From the NCBI RefSeq assembly GCF_008929045.1, contig NZ_VFAH01000023.1, positions 21,966 through 85,965 of the forward strand: a stretch of DNA of 64,000 nt, given 5' to 3'. Numbering within the stretch: the first letter of the stretch is position 1; each line of letters starts with the position of its first letter. Of this stretch, positions 54,067 to 63,281 are shown piece after piece. The stretch is from Noviherbaspirillum aerium. Lineage in GTDB: Bacteria > Pseudomonadota > Gammaproteobacteria > Burkholderiales > Burkholderiaceae_D. The translations under genes and the position numbers were made by a program. Under the pieces are notes generated by a model. That model had not been told where the DNA came from. It saw nothing but the letters and a program-made list of their open reading frames with translations, and searched no databases.

Positions 54067-54459
54067 ATGTCCAATCTCACCCAGGAACAAACCAGCGAGC
54101 TGCGGAAGCTGCTTGACGAGCGCTATGCGGCGCTCAACGAGGAAGTCCATCAAGAAGTCAACGACAAGGATGAGTTCATCGAGGTCGCCACCGAGGTGCC
54201 GGATCCTGGCGATGCGTCCTTCGCCAACCTGACGGTGGACCTCGGCAACGCCGCCGTGACACGTGACCTTGGAGAACTGCGCGCCATCGAGGCGGCGCGC
54301 GGACGCATGGAGAATGGCGTGTACGGCGACTGCGTTGATTGTGAAACGGAAATTCCCTTTGAGCGGCTGAAGGTGCAGCCGACAGCCGAACGCTGCGCTC
54401 CCTGCCAGGAACATTACGAAAAAACCCATGGCGACATGCAACGCGGGGCTACGCTCTAA
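54067..54459 (+). CDS. TraR/DksA-family zinc finger protein
   Basis: The 130-aa protein has a coiled-coil N-terminal half (MSNLTQEQTSELRKLLDERYAALNEEVHQEV) and a C4 zinc finger, C89-X2-C92...C110-X2-C113 (GDCVDCETEIPFERLKVQPTAERCAPCQ). DksA relatives bind the RNA polymerase secondary channel and modify promoter response to ppGpp. The tip between the two helices reads DPGDASFANLT rather than the DxxDxA motif of DksA, so it is a paralogue of uncertain activity. It starts right after the 9-bp repeat array. A terminator follows. Confidence 0.9.
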   Translation: MSNLTQEQTSELRKLLDERYAALNEEVHQEVNDKDEFIEVATEVPDPGDASFANLTVDLGNAAVTRDLGELRAIEAARGRMENGVYGDCVDCETEIPFERLKVQPTAERCAPCQEHYEKTHGDMQRGATL

Positions 54460-54489
54460 GGCCGCCCGATGCATGCCGGCATGCTTGTA

Positions 54490-54527
54490 AAAGCCAGCGC
54501 CATTTCTTGCGCAATGGGGCCGGCTTT
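54490..54527 (+). terminator. Terminator after dksA-like gene
   Basis: AAAGCCAGCGCCATT and AATGGGGCCGGCTTT pair in 13 of 15 positions around an 8-nt loop. The end is TTTCGT. Confidence 0.75.
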
Positions 54528-54550
54528 CGTACCGTCACACAAGCACATAA

Positions 54551-55654
<1,104 letters not shown>

Positions 55655-55774
55655 GAAGAGGCAAGCGGGGTTGCCATCCGGTTCGCGACGCGGCCCGGGG
55701 AGTCCTGCCGGACCTCGTCAGTTTGCGCCGTCCGCCTCTGGTGACGGCGGCGCAAGCGCAGGCACGGAGGCTCC

Positions 55775-56359
55775 ATGACTGAAACGCTTTCCGCCGCGGC
55801 GCTGGCTGGCGGCCTGTCCTGGGCCAGCGGCATACGGCTTTACATGACGCTGTTCATTGCCGGACTGTTCGGCCGCTCCGGCTGGATCGACCTGCCGCCG
55901 GCGCTTGAAGTGCTGCAGTCGCCATGGGTCATTGGCGCCACCGGCATTCTTCTTATCGTTGAATTTCTCGCCGACAAGGTGCCTGGCATCGATTCCGCCT
56001 GGGACGCCGTCCAGACATTCATTCGCGTACCCGCCGGTGCGGTGCTGGGCGCGGCCGCGTTGGGAGAGATGGGGCCGGAATGGTCCGCCATCGCCGCGCT
56101 GCTTGGCGGCACCTTCGCGGCGGGTGCGCATATCACCAAGGCGGGAAGCCGCGCCCTGATCAATACCTCGCCGGAGCCCTTTAGCAACTGGGCGGCTTCG
56201 TTCTCCGAGGACGTGGTCGTTTTGGCCGGCTTGTGGGCGGCGTTTTTCCAGCCGTGGCTGCTGGCCATCTTCCTCATCCTCTTCTTCATCGCCGCCCTCT
56301 GGCTGATGCCCAAGCTATGGCGGGGTCTGCGGTGGCTGTTCAGAAAGCTGAGTACCTGA
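55775..56359 (+). CDS. DUF4126 family membrane protein
   Basis: The 194-aa protein has five or so hydrophobic segments and the DUF4126 pattern LAGGLSWASGIRLYMTLFIAGLFGRSGWIDLP, then VEFLADKVPGIDSAWDAVQTFIRVPAGAVLGAAALG. A Ser/Asn-rich loop precedes the last two helices. The function is unknown. GGAGG precedes the ATG at 55775. Its stop codon overlaps the start of the large permease gene (TGATG), implying translational coupling and perhaps a shared membrane role. Confidence 0.87.
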   Translation: MTETLSAAALAGGLSWASGIRLYMTLFIAGLFGRSGWIDLPPALEVLQSPWVIGATGILLIVEFLADKVPGIDSAWDAVQTFIRVPAGAVLGAAALGEMGPEWSAIAALLGGTFAAGAHITKAGSRALINTSPEPFSNWAASFSEDVVVLAGLWAAFFQPWLLAIFLILFFIAALWLMPKLWRGLRWLFRKLST

Positions 56360-58860
56360 TGCTGCAGAATGCATTAAGAATGACCCGCCGCGACTGGCGG
56401 GCCGGTGAGTTGCGTTTCCTGCTGGTGGCGTTGATCGTGGCCGTCGCTTCGCTGTCATCGGTCGGTTTCTTCACCGACCGCATGCGCACGGGGCTCAACC
56501 GCGACGCGCATCAACTGCTGGGCGGCGACCTGGTCGTCAATGCCGATCAGCCGATCAGCGAAACGTGGCGGGAACAGGCGCGCCAGCGCGGACTGAGCCT
56601 GGCAGATACCGTAACCTTTCCGAGCATGGCTTCCGCAGGGGAGGGAGATGACAGCCTTTCGCAGCTGGCATCGATCAAGGCGGTCGGCAGCGGTTACCCG
56701 CTGCGCGGCAGCCTGAAGCTGGCCGATGCGGCGGGCGGCGAAGATATCGCTACGCCGGATATCCCGCCTTCCGGCGCCGTCTGGATCGACAAGAGCATCC
56801 TGGCGTCGCTGGACGTTTCCGTGGGTGGCAACTTGCGCCTGGGCGACAAATCGTTCCGCGTTGACCGCATCATCGCGGTGGAGCCGGATCGCGGCGCGGG
56901 ATTCCTCAGCTTTGCCCCGCGCGTCATGCTGCCCCTGTCCGATCTCGCCGCAACCAACCTGATCCAGAACGGCTCGCGCGTGACTTATCGCCTGCTGCTG
57001 GCCGGCAAGGCGGCCGATGTCGCCGCCTATCAAGGCTGGCTCAGGGAGCAGATGGAACGCAACAACGTACGAGGCGTGCGGCTGGAGTCGCTTGAATCCG
57101 GTCGCCCGGAAATGCGGGCGACGCTCGACAGGGCGGAGCAATTCCTCTCGCTGGTCGGGCTCCTGTCAGCCATGCTGGCGGCAATTGCGGTCGCCATGGC
57201 AGCGCGCCGCTTCATGATCAGGCATATCGATGCCTGCGCCATGCTGCGCTTCCTGGGGCTGACGCAGAATCAGGTCACCATGATGTACCTGATCGAATTC
57301 GCCCTGATCGGACTGATCGGCAGCATGATTGGTGCGGCACTGGGCTACGCAGCCCATTTCCTGCTGCTCGAATGGCTGGGAAAGCTGGTGGCGACCGAGC
57401 TGCCGCCCGCCAGCTGGCTGCCGGCGGTGCAAGGCGTTGCCACCGGCATGCTGTTGCTGATTGGCTTTGCGGTGCCGCCCATCCTGCAATTGCGCAATGT
57501 GCCGCATAACCGCGTGATCCGGCGTGAACAGGATGCGCCCCAGCCTGTCACCCTTGCCACGTATGCGCTAGGCCTGCTCGCCTTCGTTGCACTGCTGTTG
57601 TGGGAGGCTGGCAATCCCAAGCTCGGCTTGCTTACCGCCGCCGGATTTCTTGGCGGCTTCGCCCTGTTTGCTCTGGCGGGCTGGATCGGCGTGCGTTCGC
57701 TGCGCTTCCTGCGCGGCGGCATCAATCATCCGAGCTGGCGGTTTGCCATCACTGCCTTGCAGCGGCGTACCGGAGCAACGGTGGTGCAGGTCGTTGCCTT
57801 GTCGCTTGGGCTGATGGCGCTGCTGCTGCTTACCGTCATCCGCGGCGATCTGATCGAGGCATGGCGAAATTCGACTCCGCCGGATGCGCCCAACCGCTTC
57901 GTCATCAATATTCAGCCGGAGCAAAAGACCGATATCGACAATCTTCTGCAGGCCAATGCCAACGGCAAGCCGCTGCTGTTCCCGATGATTCGCGGCCGTC
58001 TTGTGCAGATCAACGACAAGCCCATTACCAGCGAAAGCTATGTGGAAGACCGTGCGCGCCGCCTGGTGGATCGTGAATTCAATCTCTCGACCATGCATGC
58101 CATGCCGCCCCAGAACCGTATTTCCGCCGGCAAGTGGTTCGACGATAGCGGGCCGGAAGCCTCGGTGGAGGAGGGGCTTGCCAAGACGCTGGGCCTCAAG
58201 CTGGGAGACAACGTGCGCTTCGACATCGCCGGTCAGCAAGTGGAAGCCCGCGTCACCAGCTTGCGCAAGCTGGAATGGGGATCGATGCAAGTCAACTTCT
58301 TCGTGATTCTCAACCCGGCGCTGATGAAGGACATGCCGCAAACCTGGATCACCGCCTTTCATCTGCCGCAGGAAAAGGCCGGACTGGACAACCGGCTCGC
58401 GCGGGACTTCCCGAACCTGACCGTGGTGGACATCGGCAGCATTATCCGCCAGGTGCAAACCGTGATTGATCAGGTGATCGTCGCCGTTGAATTCCTGTTC
58501 CTGTTTACGCTGGCTTCCGGCGTGCTGGTGCTCTATGCGGCGCTGGTGGGTTCGCAGGATGAGCGCATTCGCGAGTCGGGACTGTTGCGCGCACTGGGCG
58601 CGACCCGTTCGCAGCTGTCCCAGGCGCAGTGGATAGAGTTCGCCCTGGTCGGCAGCCTTGCCGGCGCGCTCGCAGCCACCGGAGCGGCGGCGGTCGGCTG
58701 GACGCTGGCGCGGCAGGTCTTCAACTTTGAATGGAGCTTCAGTCCCGCCGTATGGCTGGCCGGCCTGTGCGCGGGGGCTGTCTGCGCCTTCATTGGCGGA
58801 TGGGCGGGATTGCGCAATGTACTGAATCAGCCCCCGCTTCAGACGTTGCGGGGCGGCTGA
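56359..58860 (+). CDS. Large FtsX-type ABC transporter permease (YbbP-like)
   Basis: The 833-aa protein has an N-terminal membrane helix (residues 20-38), a long periplasmic domain, and FtsX-type triple-helix blocks near residues 260-370 and 700-825. Two more hydrophobic stretches lie at about 390-460. Motifs include LLGGDLVVNADQPI and SGLLRALGATRSQLSQAQWIEFALVGSLAGALAATGA, typical of the YbbP/MacB-type exporter family that moves lipids or lipoproteins with a cognate ATPase (YbbA). No ABC ATPase gene is adjacent in the window, so the partner must lie elsewhere. Its ATG overlaps the DUF4126 stop codon. Confidence 0.88.
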   Translation: MLQNALRMTRRDWRAGELRFLLVALIVAVASLSSVGFFTDRMRTGLNRDAHQLLGGDLVVNADQPISETWREQARQRGLSLADTVTFPSMASAGEGDDSLSQLASIKAVGSGYPLRGSLKLADAAGGEDIATPDIPPSGAVWIDKSILASLDVSVGGNLRLGDKSFRVDRIIAVEPDRGAGFLSFAPRVMLPLSDLAATNLIQNGSRVTYRLLLAGKAADVAAYQGWLREQMERNNVRGVRLESLESGRPEMRATLDRAEQFLSLVGLLSAMLAAIAVAMAARRFMIRHIDACAMLRFLGLTQNQVTMMYLIEFALIGLIGSMIGAALGYAAHFLLLEWLGKLVATELPPASWLPAVQGVATGMLLLIGFAVPPILQLRNVPHNRVIRREQDAPQPVTLATYALGLLAFVALLLWEAGNPKLGLLTAAGFLGGFALFALAGWIGVRSLRFLRGGINHPSWRFAITALQRRTGATVVQVVALSLGLMALLLLTVIRGDLIEAWRNSTPPDAPNRFVINIQPEQKTDIDNLLQANANGKPLLFPMIRGRLVQINDKPITSESYVEDRARRLVDREFNLSTMHAMPPQNRISAGKWFDDSGPEASVEEGLAKTLGLKLGDNVRFDIAGQQVEARVTSLRKLEWGSMQVNFFVILNPALMKDMPQTWITAFHLPQEKAGLDNRLARDFPNLTVVDIGSIIRQVQTVIDQVIVAVEFLFLFTLASGVLVLYAALVGSQDERIRESGLLRALGATRSQLSQAQWIEFALVGSLAGALAATGAAAVGWTLARQVFNFEWSFSPAVWLAGLCAGAVCAFIGGWAGLRNVLNQPPLQTLRGG

Positions 58861-59543
58861 GGGCGGGGCGAATCCGGCCCCGTCTTCATCTCACCGCATC
58901 TGCAGTGTCTTTCTCTTTCAGCCCTGCGGCGCATGTCTGCGTCGTTCGGCTTTCCCTTCTCGTCCACGCAACGCACCCCCCTCTATTGCCCATTTTGGCG
59001 ACATGACGTGTTCCGCTACACCGGCTGAATATGTGCATCACGGCCGACGGCAGATGTTAAGTATTTCCCTGGAAAAATTTCTCGGCTGGTAAAGCACGCT
59101 TTCTTAACCAAGATTAAGCCTTCAACCAGTCATGGGTGCTTTTGCGCAAGGTTTCCAAGATGACTCCCTTCTATCTTGTCATCAATGCTTTTTCCGGTAC
59201 GACAGAACGATTTTTAAGTGCTGGCAAGAGCATTTCGGATCTATGCAACGCATAAAGAGGGCGCAGTTTCATATCTCATTTCGCGTTGATGCTCGTCAAA
59301 ACAGCGACCAAGAGGCAACGTAGAGTTGTACATCAGATAATTTGTTGATGGTATGGGGCAACGAAAGTGATAAAGCGGAGCAACAAACAGCTTCGCCGCC
59401 GCGGTGCCAAAAGCCGCTCAGGAGCGTATTGCCGTACTTAATAAAACCGGTAGGGCCTGCAGGGAAAACCGGAACAGGCTTTCTTCAATTCGCAATTGCC
59501 ATCCCTCGTCGTGGCGGTTGGTACTATTCACGTGGAGTCATCT
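58861..59543 (+). promoter_or_regulatory. 683-bp leader region of the exopolysaccharide cluster, no firm gene
   Basis: No ORF here has a recognisable family. The sequence is more AT-rich than its flanks between about 59040 and 59360 and holds several short inverted repeats, including GCCTG/CAGGC at 59456-59478. It is the natural place for the promoter and regulator sites of the polysaccharide genes, but I cannot name a specific box or riboswitch. Confidence 0.45.
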
Positions 59544-60737
59544 ATGCAGTCCAATAAAAAGGCATCTCTGAAACGATGGAGTGCGGCCCTCTTGCTGCCC
59601 TGGTTCGCGGCAGGTTGCGCATCGGTCGCGCCAGGCTTGCACTTCAATAAAAAGGATCATGCGTCGGGTTACAGCTCGTCGAATTCCTCCAATGCCGGCA
59701 CCAGCGCCGGCGCCAGCGATGAACTTGCCGATGCCGTGCTTAAGCCCATCACTCCGCAACTCGTCAAGTCCGAACGCGACATGCGCGAAAAGCAGGTCAC
59801 GCAGGACATCACCAAGCTGCTGGGCAAACCCGAGCCTTACACCATCGACACCGGCGACGTACTCTCGATCGTCGTCTGGGATCACCCAGAACTGTCGAAC
59901 GCCGCAACGGTTGCCACCGGCGTCCAAGCCGGCGCCGGCGCCGACGCATCGACTTCGGCGACGACGGCTCCGCCCGCAGGCTTTATTGTCGACCATGAAG
60001 GCATGATCCAGTTCCCGTATGCGGGTCCGCTCAAGGTCGCTGGCATGACGCAGGACCAGGCGCGCAACCTGCTGACCTCGAAGCTCGGGAAGTATCTCAA
60101 GCAGCCCAAGGTGACACTGCGCGTGCAGTCCTACCGCAGCAAGCGGGTCTACGTGGACGGCGAGGTGAAGAACCCCGGTCTGCAGGCGATCAACGATATT
60201 CCGATGACTCTGGTGGAAGCGCTTAACCGTGCCGGCGGCGTGCTGCCGACCGGAGACCAGAGCCAGGTGGTGGTCAACCGTAATGGCGTGAACTACCAGA
60301 TCAACCTTCCGCAACTGGTACAACGAGGCGTCAACCCCGGCAGCATCATGCTGACCAACGGCGACGTGGTGCGCGTGCGCTCGCGCGATGAAAGCAAGGT
60401 GTTTGTCTCCGGCGAAGTCGTCAGCCCGCGCGCGCTGCCGATGTACAACGGCCGCCTGACGCTGAACGAAGCGCTCGGCGAATCGGGCGGCATCAACCCG
60501 CTTTCCGGCGACGGCAGTCAGATTTATGTCGTGCGCAAGAACGGCACCGATCAGGTTGTCTATCAGCTTGACGGCCGCTCGCCCGGTGCGCTGGCGATGG
60601 CAGAAGGCTTCGAGCTTGCTCCCAAGGACGTGGTGTATGTCGCCGCGACACCGCTGGCTAACTGGCACCGCGCGATCAGCCTGATCCTGCCGGGCGCACT
60701 GTCTTCGGCGGTTGGCGCTTCCCGACCAGTGAAGTGA
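59544..60737 (+). CDS. Polysaccharide export outer-membrane lipoprotein (Wza/EpsA type)
   Basis: Wza-type proteins form the outer-membrane channel for exopolysaccharide. The 397-aa product starts with a lipoprotein signal and lipobox AAGC (Cys25), then a Ser/Gly/Ala-rich linker (residues 40-60). The poly-export domain begins TIDTGDVLSIVVWDHPELSN. SLBB-type repeats follow: KRVYVDGEVKNPGLQAINDIPMTLVEALNRAGGVLPTGD and KVFVSGEVVSPRALPMYNGRLTLNEALGESGGINP. An Ala/Thr-rich insert (GADASTSATTAPPAG) lies within the first domain. It is the first gene of the cluster. The tyrosine kinase gene follows 157 bp on, with a hairpin between. Confidence 0.93.
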   Translation: MQSNKKASLKRWSAALLLPWFAAGCASVAPGLHFNKKDHASGYSSSNSSNAGTSAGASDELADAVLKPITPQLVKSERDMREKQVTQDITKLLGKPEPYTIDTGDVLSIVVWDHPELSNAATVATGVQAGAGADASTSATTAPPAGFIVDHEGMIQFPYAGPLKVAGMTQDQARNLLTSKLGKYLKQPKVTLRVQSYRSKRVYVDGEVKNPGLQAINDIPMTLVEALNRAGGVLPTGDQSQVVVNRNGVNYQINLPQLVQRGVNPGSIMLTNGDVVRVRSRDESKVFVSGEVVSPRALPMYNGRLTLNEALGESGGINPLSGDGSQIYVVRKNGTDQVVYQLDGRSPGALAMAEGFELAPKDVVYVAATPLANWHRAISLILPGALSSAVGASRPVK

Positions 60738-60764
60738 GTTTGGCGTCTGATGTGGCCGTGTCTG

Positions 60765-60794
60765 GCGCTGCGCGGCAGTGATGCCGCACAGCGC
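60765..60794 (+). other. Intra-operon hairpin between wza-like and kinase genes
   Basis: GCGCTGCGCGGCA and TGCCGCACAGCGC pair in 12 of 13 positions around GTGA. There is no T-run, so it may set mRNA stability or differential expression rather than stop transcription. Confidence 0.6.
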
Positions 60795-60894
60795 TGGAAA
60801 GGGAGAGGCATATGGCCGCAGCCGGAGCCGGGCAGAAAACTGCCAAACACAAACGCCTCGTTTATGTATGTACTAACACAAAGCAGATAACCCT

Positions 60895-63153
60895 ATGATG
60901 ACCCATAACATACCTCCTCAGCTGACCGGGCCCGCCCGCGTCGAAGATAATGAAGTGGAGCTGGCCGGCTACCTCGACGTCTTGTGGGAAAGCCGGTGGC
61001 TAATCGCGGCCATCGCCATCGCCGCAACGCTGCTGGCCGGAGCGTATGCGTTCCTGACCAAGCCGGTTTACCAGTCCAACATGCTGATCCATGTGGAAGA
61101 AGAAGGCCAGAAGGCGCCAACCAATATCGTCGGCGACCTCAATGCGATGTTCGATGTGAAGACATCGGCGCTCGCCGAAATGGAGCTGGTGCAATCCCGT
61201 CTCGTCGTTTCCCGCGCAACCGACAATCTGCGCCTTTACATCAATGCCGGCCCGAAATACTTCCCCGGCATCGGCAGCTGGCTCGCCAGCAAGAACAAGA
61301 ACCTGTCGAATCCGGGTTTGTTCGGATATGGCGGTTATGCCTGGGGCGCTGAAAAGATCAACGTCTCCACCTTCAATGTGCCTGACCAGATGCTCAACCG
61401 CGAGTTCGTCGTGACGGCGGAAGGCGGCGGCAACTTCCGTCTGACACAGAAGGACGCCAATATCGATCTCAAGGCCAAGGTCGGCGAAACCGCCATCTTC
61501 GAACTGCCGAATGGCACGATCGAAGTGCGCATCGATCAGCTCGACGGCAAGCCGGGTACTGAATTCCTGATGACCCGCGCATCACGCCTGGCCACGATTG
61601 AAGGCATCCAGAATGCGATGAAGGTGGAAGAATTGGGCGGCAAGCAGTCCGGCGTCATCGGCGTCAGCCTGCAGGGTTCGAGCCCGGTCATGATCAACAG
61701 CGTGCTGTCCGAGATCGGCAAGGAGTATGTGAAGCAGAATTCCTCGCGCAAGACGGAAGACGCAGAGAAGTCCCTGGCCTACCTGAACAAGCAGCTGCCT
61801 GAAATCAAATCGCAGCTCGAGCAGGCCGAAGCGAAATACAATGCCTTCCGCAATGCCAATGGCACTGTCGACCTGGGCGAGGAATCCAAGCTCAGCCTGC
61901 AGCAGTCTTCCGCCGCGAAGCTGAAGAAGATGGAGCTGCAGCAGAAGAAAATCGAACTGCTGGCGCGTTATACCGACGACCATCCGGCAGTGCAGGGCAT
62001 CGACAGCCAGATCAAGGAAATCAACGGCCAGATCAATGCGATGAACGACCACATCAAGCAGCTGCCGCAGATCGAACAGAACCTGCTGCGTCTGGCGCGT
62101 GAAGTGAAGGTCAATACCGATCTCTACACCCAGCTGCTCAACACCGCACAGCAACTGCGCCTGGTCACGGTCGGCAAGGTCAGCAATGTGCGCCTGGTGG
62201 ACACACCGATGATGGCTGAGAAGCCGATCAAGCCGAACCGTCCGGTAATTATCGCCCTTGGCCTGATGGCAGGCCTGTTCCTTGGCGTGGTCGCAGCATT
62301 CTTCCGCAAATCCCTGGCTGGTGGCATCGACTCGCCGGAGAAGCTCGAAGCGATTGCAGGCGTGCCGGTATTCGCTACCATCCCGCACAGCAAGAAGCAG
62401 AAGGAGCTGTACCAGCAGGTCAGCGCCAAGCATCAGAAAGTGCCGCTGCTGGCCAACGTGTCCTCGACCGACGTCGCCGTGGAAAGCCTGCGCAACTTCC
62501 GTACCGCGCTGCAGTTCTCGCTGCCGAAGTTCAAGAACAATATCGTTCTCATCAGCGGCGCGACTCCCGGCATGGGCAAGTCCTTCGTGTCGGCCAACCT
62601 GGCTGCGATCATGGCAGCCACTGGCAAGAAGGTACTGCTGATCGACGCTGACCTGCGCAATGGCCTGCTGCACCTGTACTTCGGCTTCGGCCGCCATGAC
62701 GGTCTGTCCGATGCGATTGCCGGCGCACGCCGACTGGATCAGGTGATCCATCACAACGTGATCGACAACATGGACTTCATCACCACCGGCACCTTGCCGC
62801 AGCATCCGTCCGAACTGCTGCTGCGTCCGAATTTCGGTGCCTTCCTGCAGGAGCTGTCATCACGCTACGACCTGGTGCTGATCGATGCGCCGCCGATCCT
62901 GGCTGTTGCAGACACCATGATCATCGGTGCCCATGCAGGTGCGATCTACATCATGACCCGTGCCGGCGTTACGACACCGGGCGAGATCAACGAGTCGATG
63001 AAGCGCCTGGCGCAGGCAGGACTGGAAGCCAAGGGTGTGCTGTTCAATGACCTCAAGGTTCGCCCCGGACGTTACGGCTACGGCTACTCCTACGGCCGCA
63101 ATGGCTACAACCAGCGTTCCACAGGCAATACGCCGCTGATCGAAGCATCGTAA
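60895..63153 (+). CDS. Polysaccharide co-polymerase / tyrosine autokinase (Wzc/EpsB type)
   Basis: This inner-membrane protein controls chain length and polymerisation through tyrosine autophosphorylation. The 752-aa product has a Wzz domain with a first helix at residues 36-54 (LIAAIAIAATLLAGAYAFL) and a long coiled-coil periplasmic region (280-420). A second helix (LGLMAGLFLGVVAAFF) lies near residue 455. The cytosolic BY-kinase has Walker A GATPGMGKS (about 553-561), Walker A' LLIDADLRNG (about 581), Walker B LVLIDAPP (about 660) and a Tyr cluster YGYGYSYGRNGY (about 728-739). No low-molecular-weight tyrosine phosphatase (Wzb) gene is next to it. ATG 60895 or 60898. Confidence 0.94.
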   Translation: MMTHNIPPQLTGPARVEDNEVELAGYLDVLWESRWLIAAIAIAATLLAGAYAFLTKPVYQSNMLIHVEEEGQKAPTNIVGDLNAMFDVKTSALAEMELVQSRLVVSRATDNLRLYINAGPKYFPGIGSWLASKNKNLSNPGLFGYGGYAWGAEKINVSTFNVPDQMLNREFVVTAEGGGNFRLTQKDANIDLKAKVGETAIFELPNGTIEVRIDQLDGKPGTEFLMTRASRLATIEGIQNAMKVEELGGKQSGVIGVSLQGSSPVMINSVLSEIGKEYVKQNSSRKTEDAEKSLAYLNKQLPEIKSQLEQAEAKYNAFRNANGTVDLGEESKLSLQQSSAAKLKKMELQQKKIELLARYTDDHPAVQGIDSQIKEINGQINAMNDHIKQLPQIEQNLLRLAREVKVNTDLYTQLLNTAQQLRLVTVGKVSNVRLVDTPMMAEKPIKPNRPVIIALGLMAGLFLGVVAAFFRKSLAGGIDSPEKLEAIAGVPVFATIPHSKKQKELYQQVSAKHQKVPLLANVSSTDVAVESLRNFRTALQFSLPKFKNNIVLISGATPGMGKSFVSANLAAIMAATGKKVLLIDADLRNGLLHLYFGFGRHDGLSDAIAGARRLDQVIHHNVIDNMDFITTGTLPQHPSELLLRPNFGAFLQELSSRYDLVLIDAPPILAVADTMIIGAHAGAIYIMTRAGVTTPGEINESMKRLAQAGLEAKGVLFNDLKVRPGRYGYGYSYGRNGYNQRSTGNTPLIEAS

Positions 63154-63281
63154 TTGCACCTTGCCGTGCGCAGGTGCCGGAAGAGGCGATATCACTCGCC
63201 TCCTGCGGACACCGGCCACGGCATTTTTGTTTTCAGGCTTTCCTTCCTTTTTCTACCCATTCCTATAACGGTCAAGATAAC

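Noticed and set aside
59132..59323. A 63-codon ORF in the exopolysaccharide leader
   Set aside because: No ribosome binding site, odd composition and no recognisable family.
59341..59500. Possible c-di-GMP-I (GEMM) riboswitch before the exopolysaccharide genes
   Set aside because: Fragments such as GTGCCAAAAGCC recall the motif, but the conserved GACGCAAAGCC, the GGCCTAA segment and the GGTAGC...GGTTGCC arm are not present in order.
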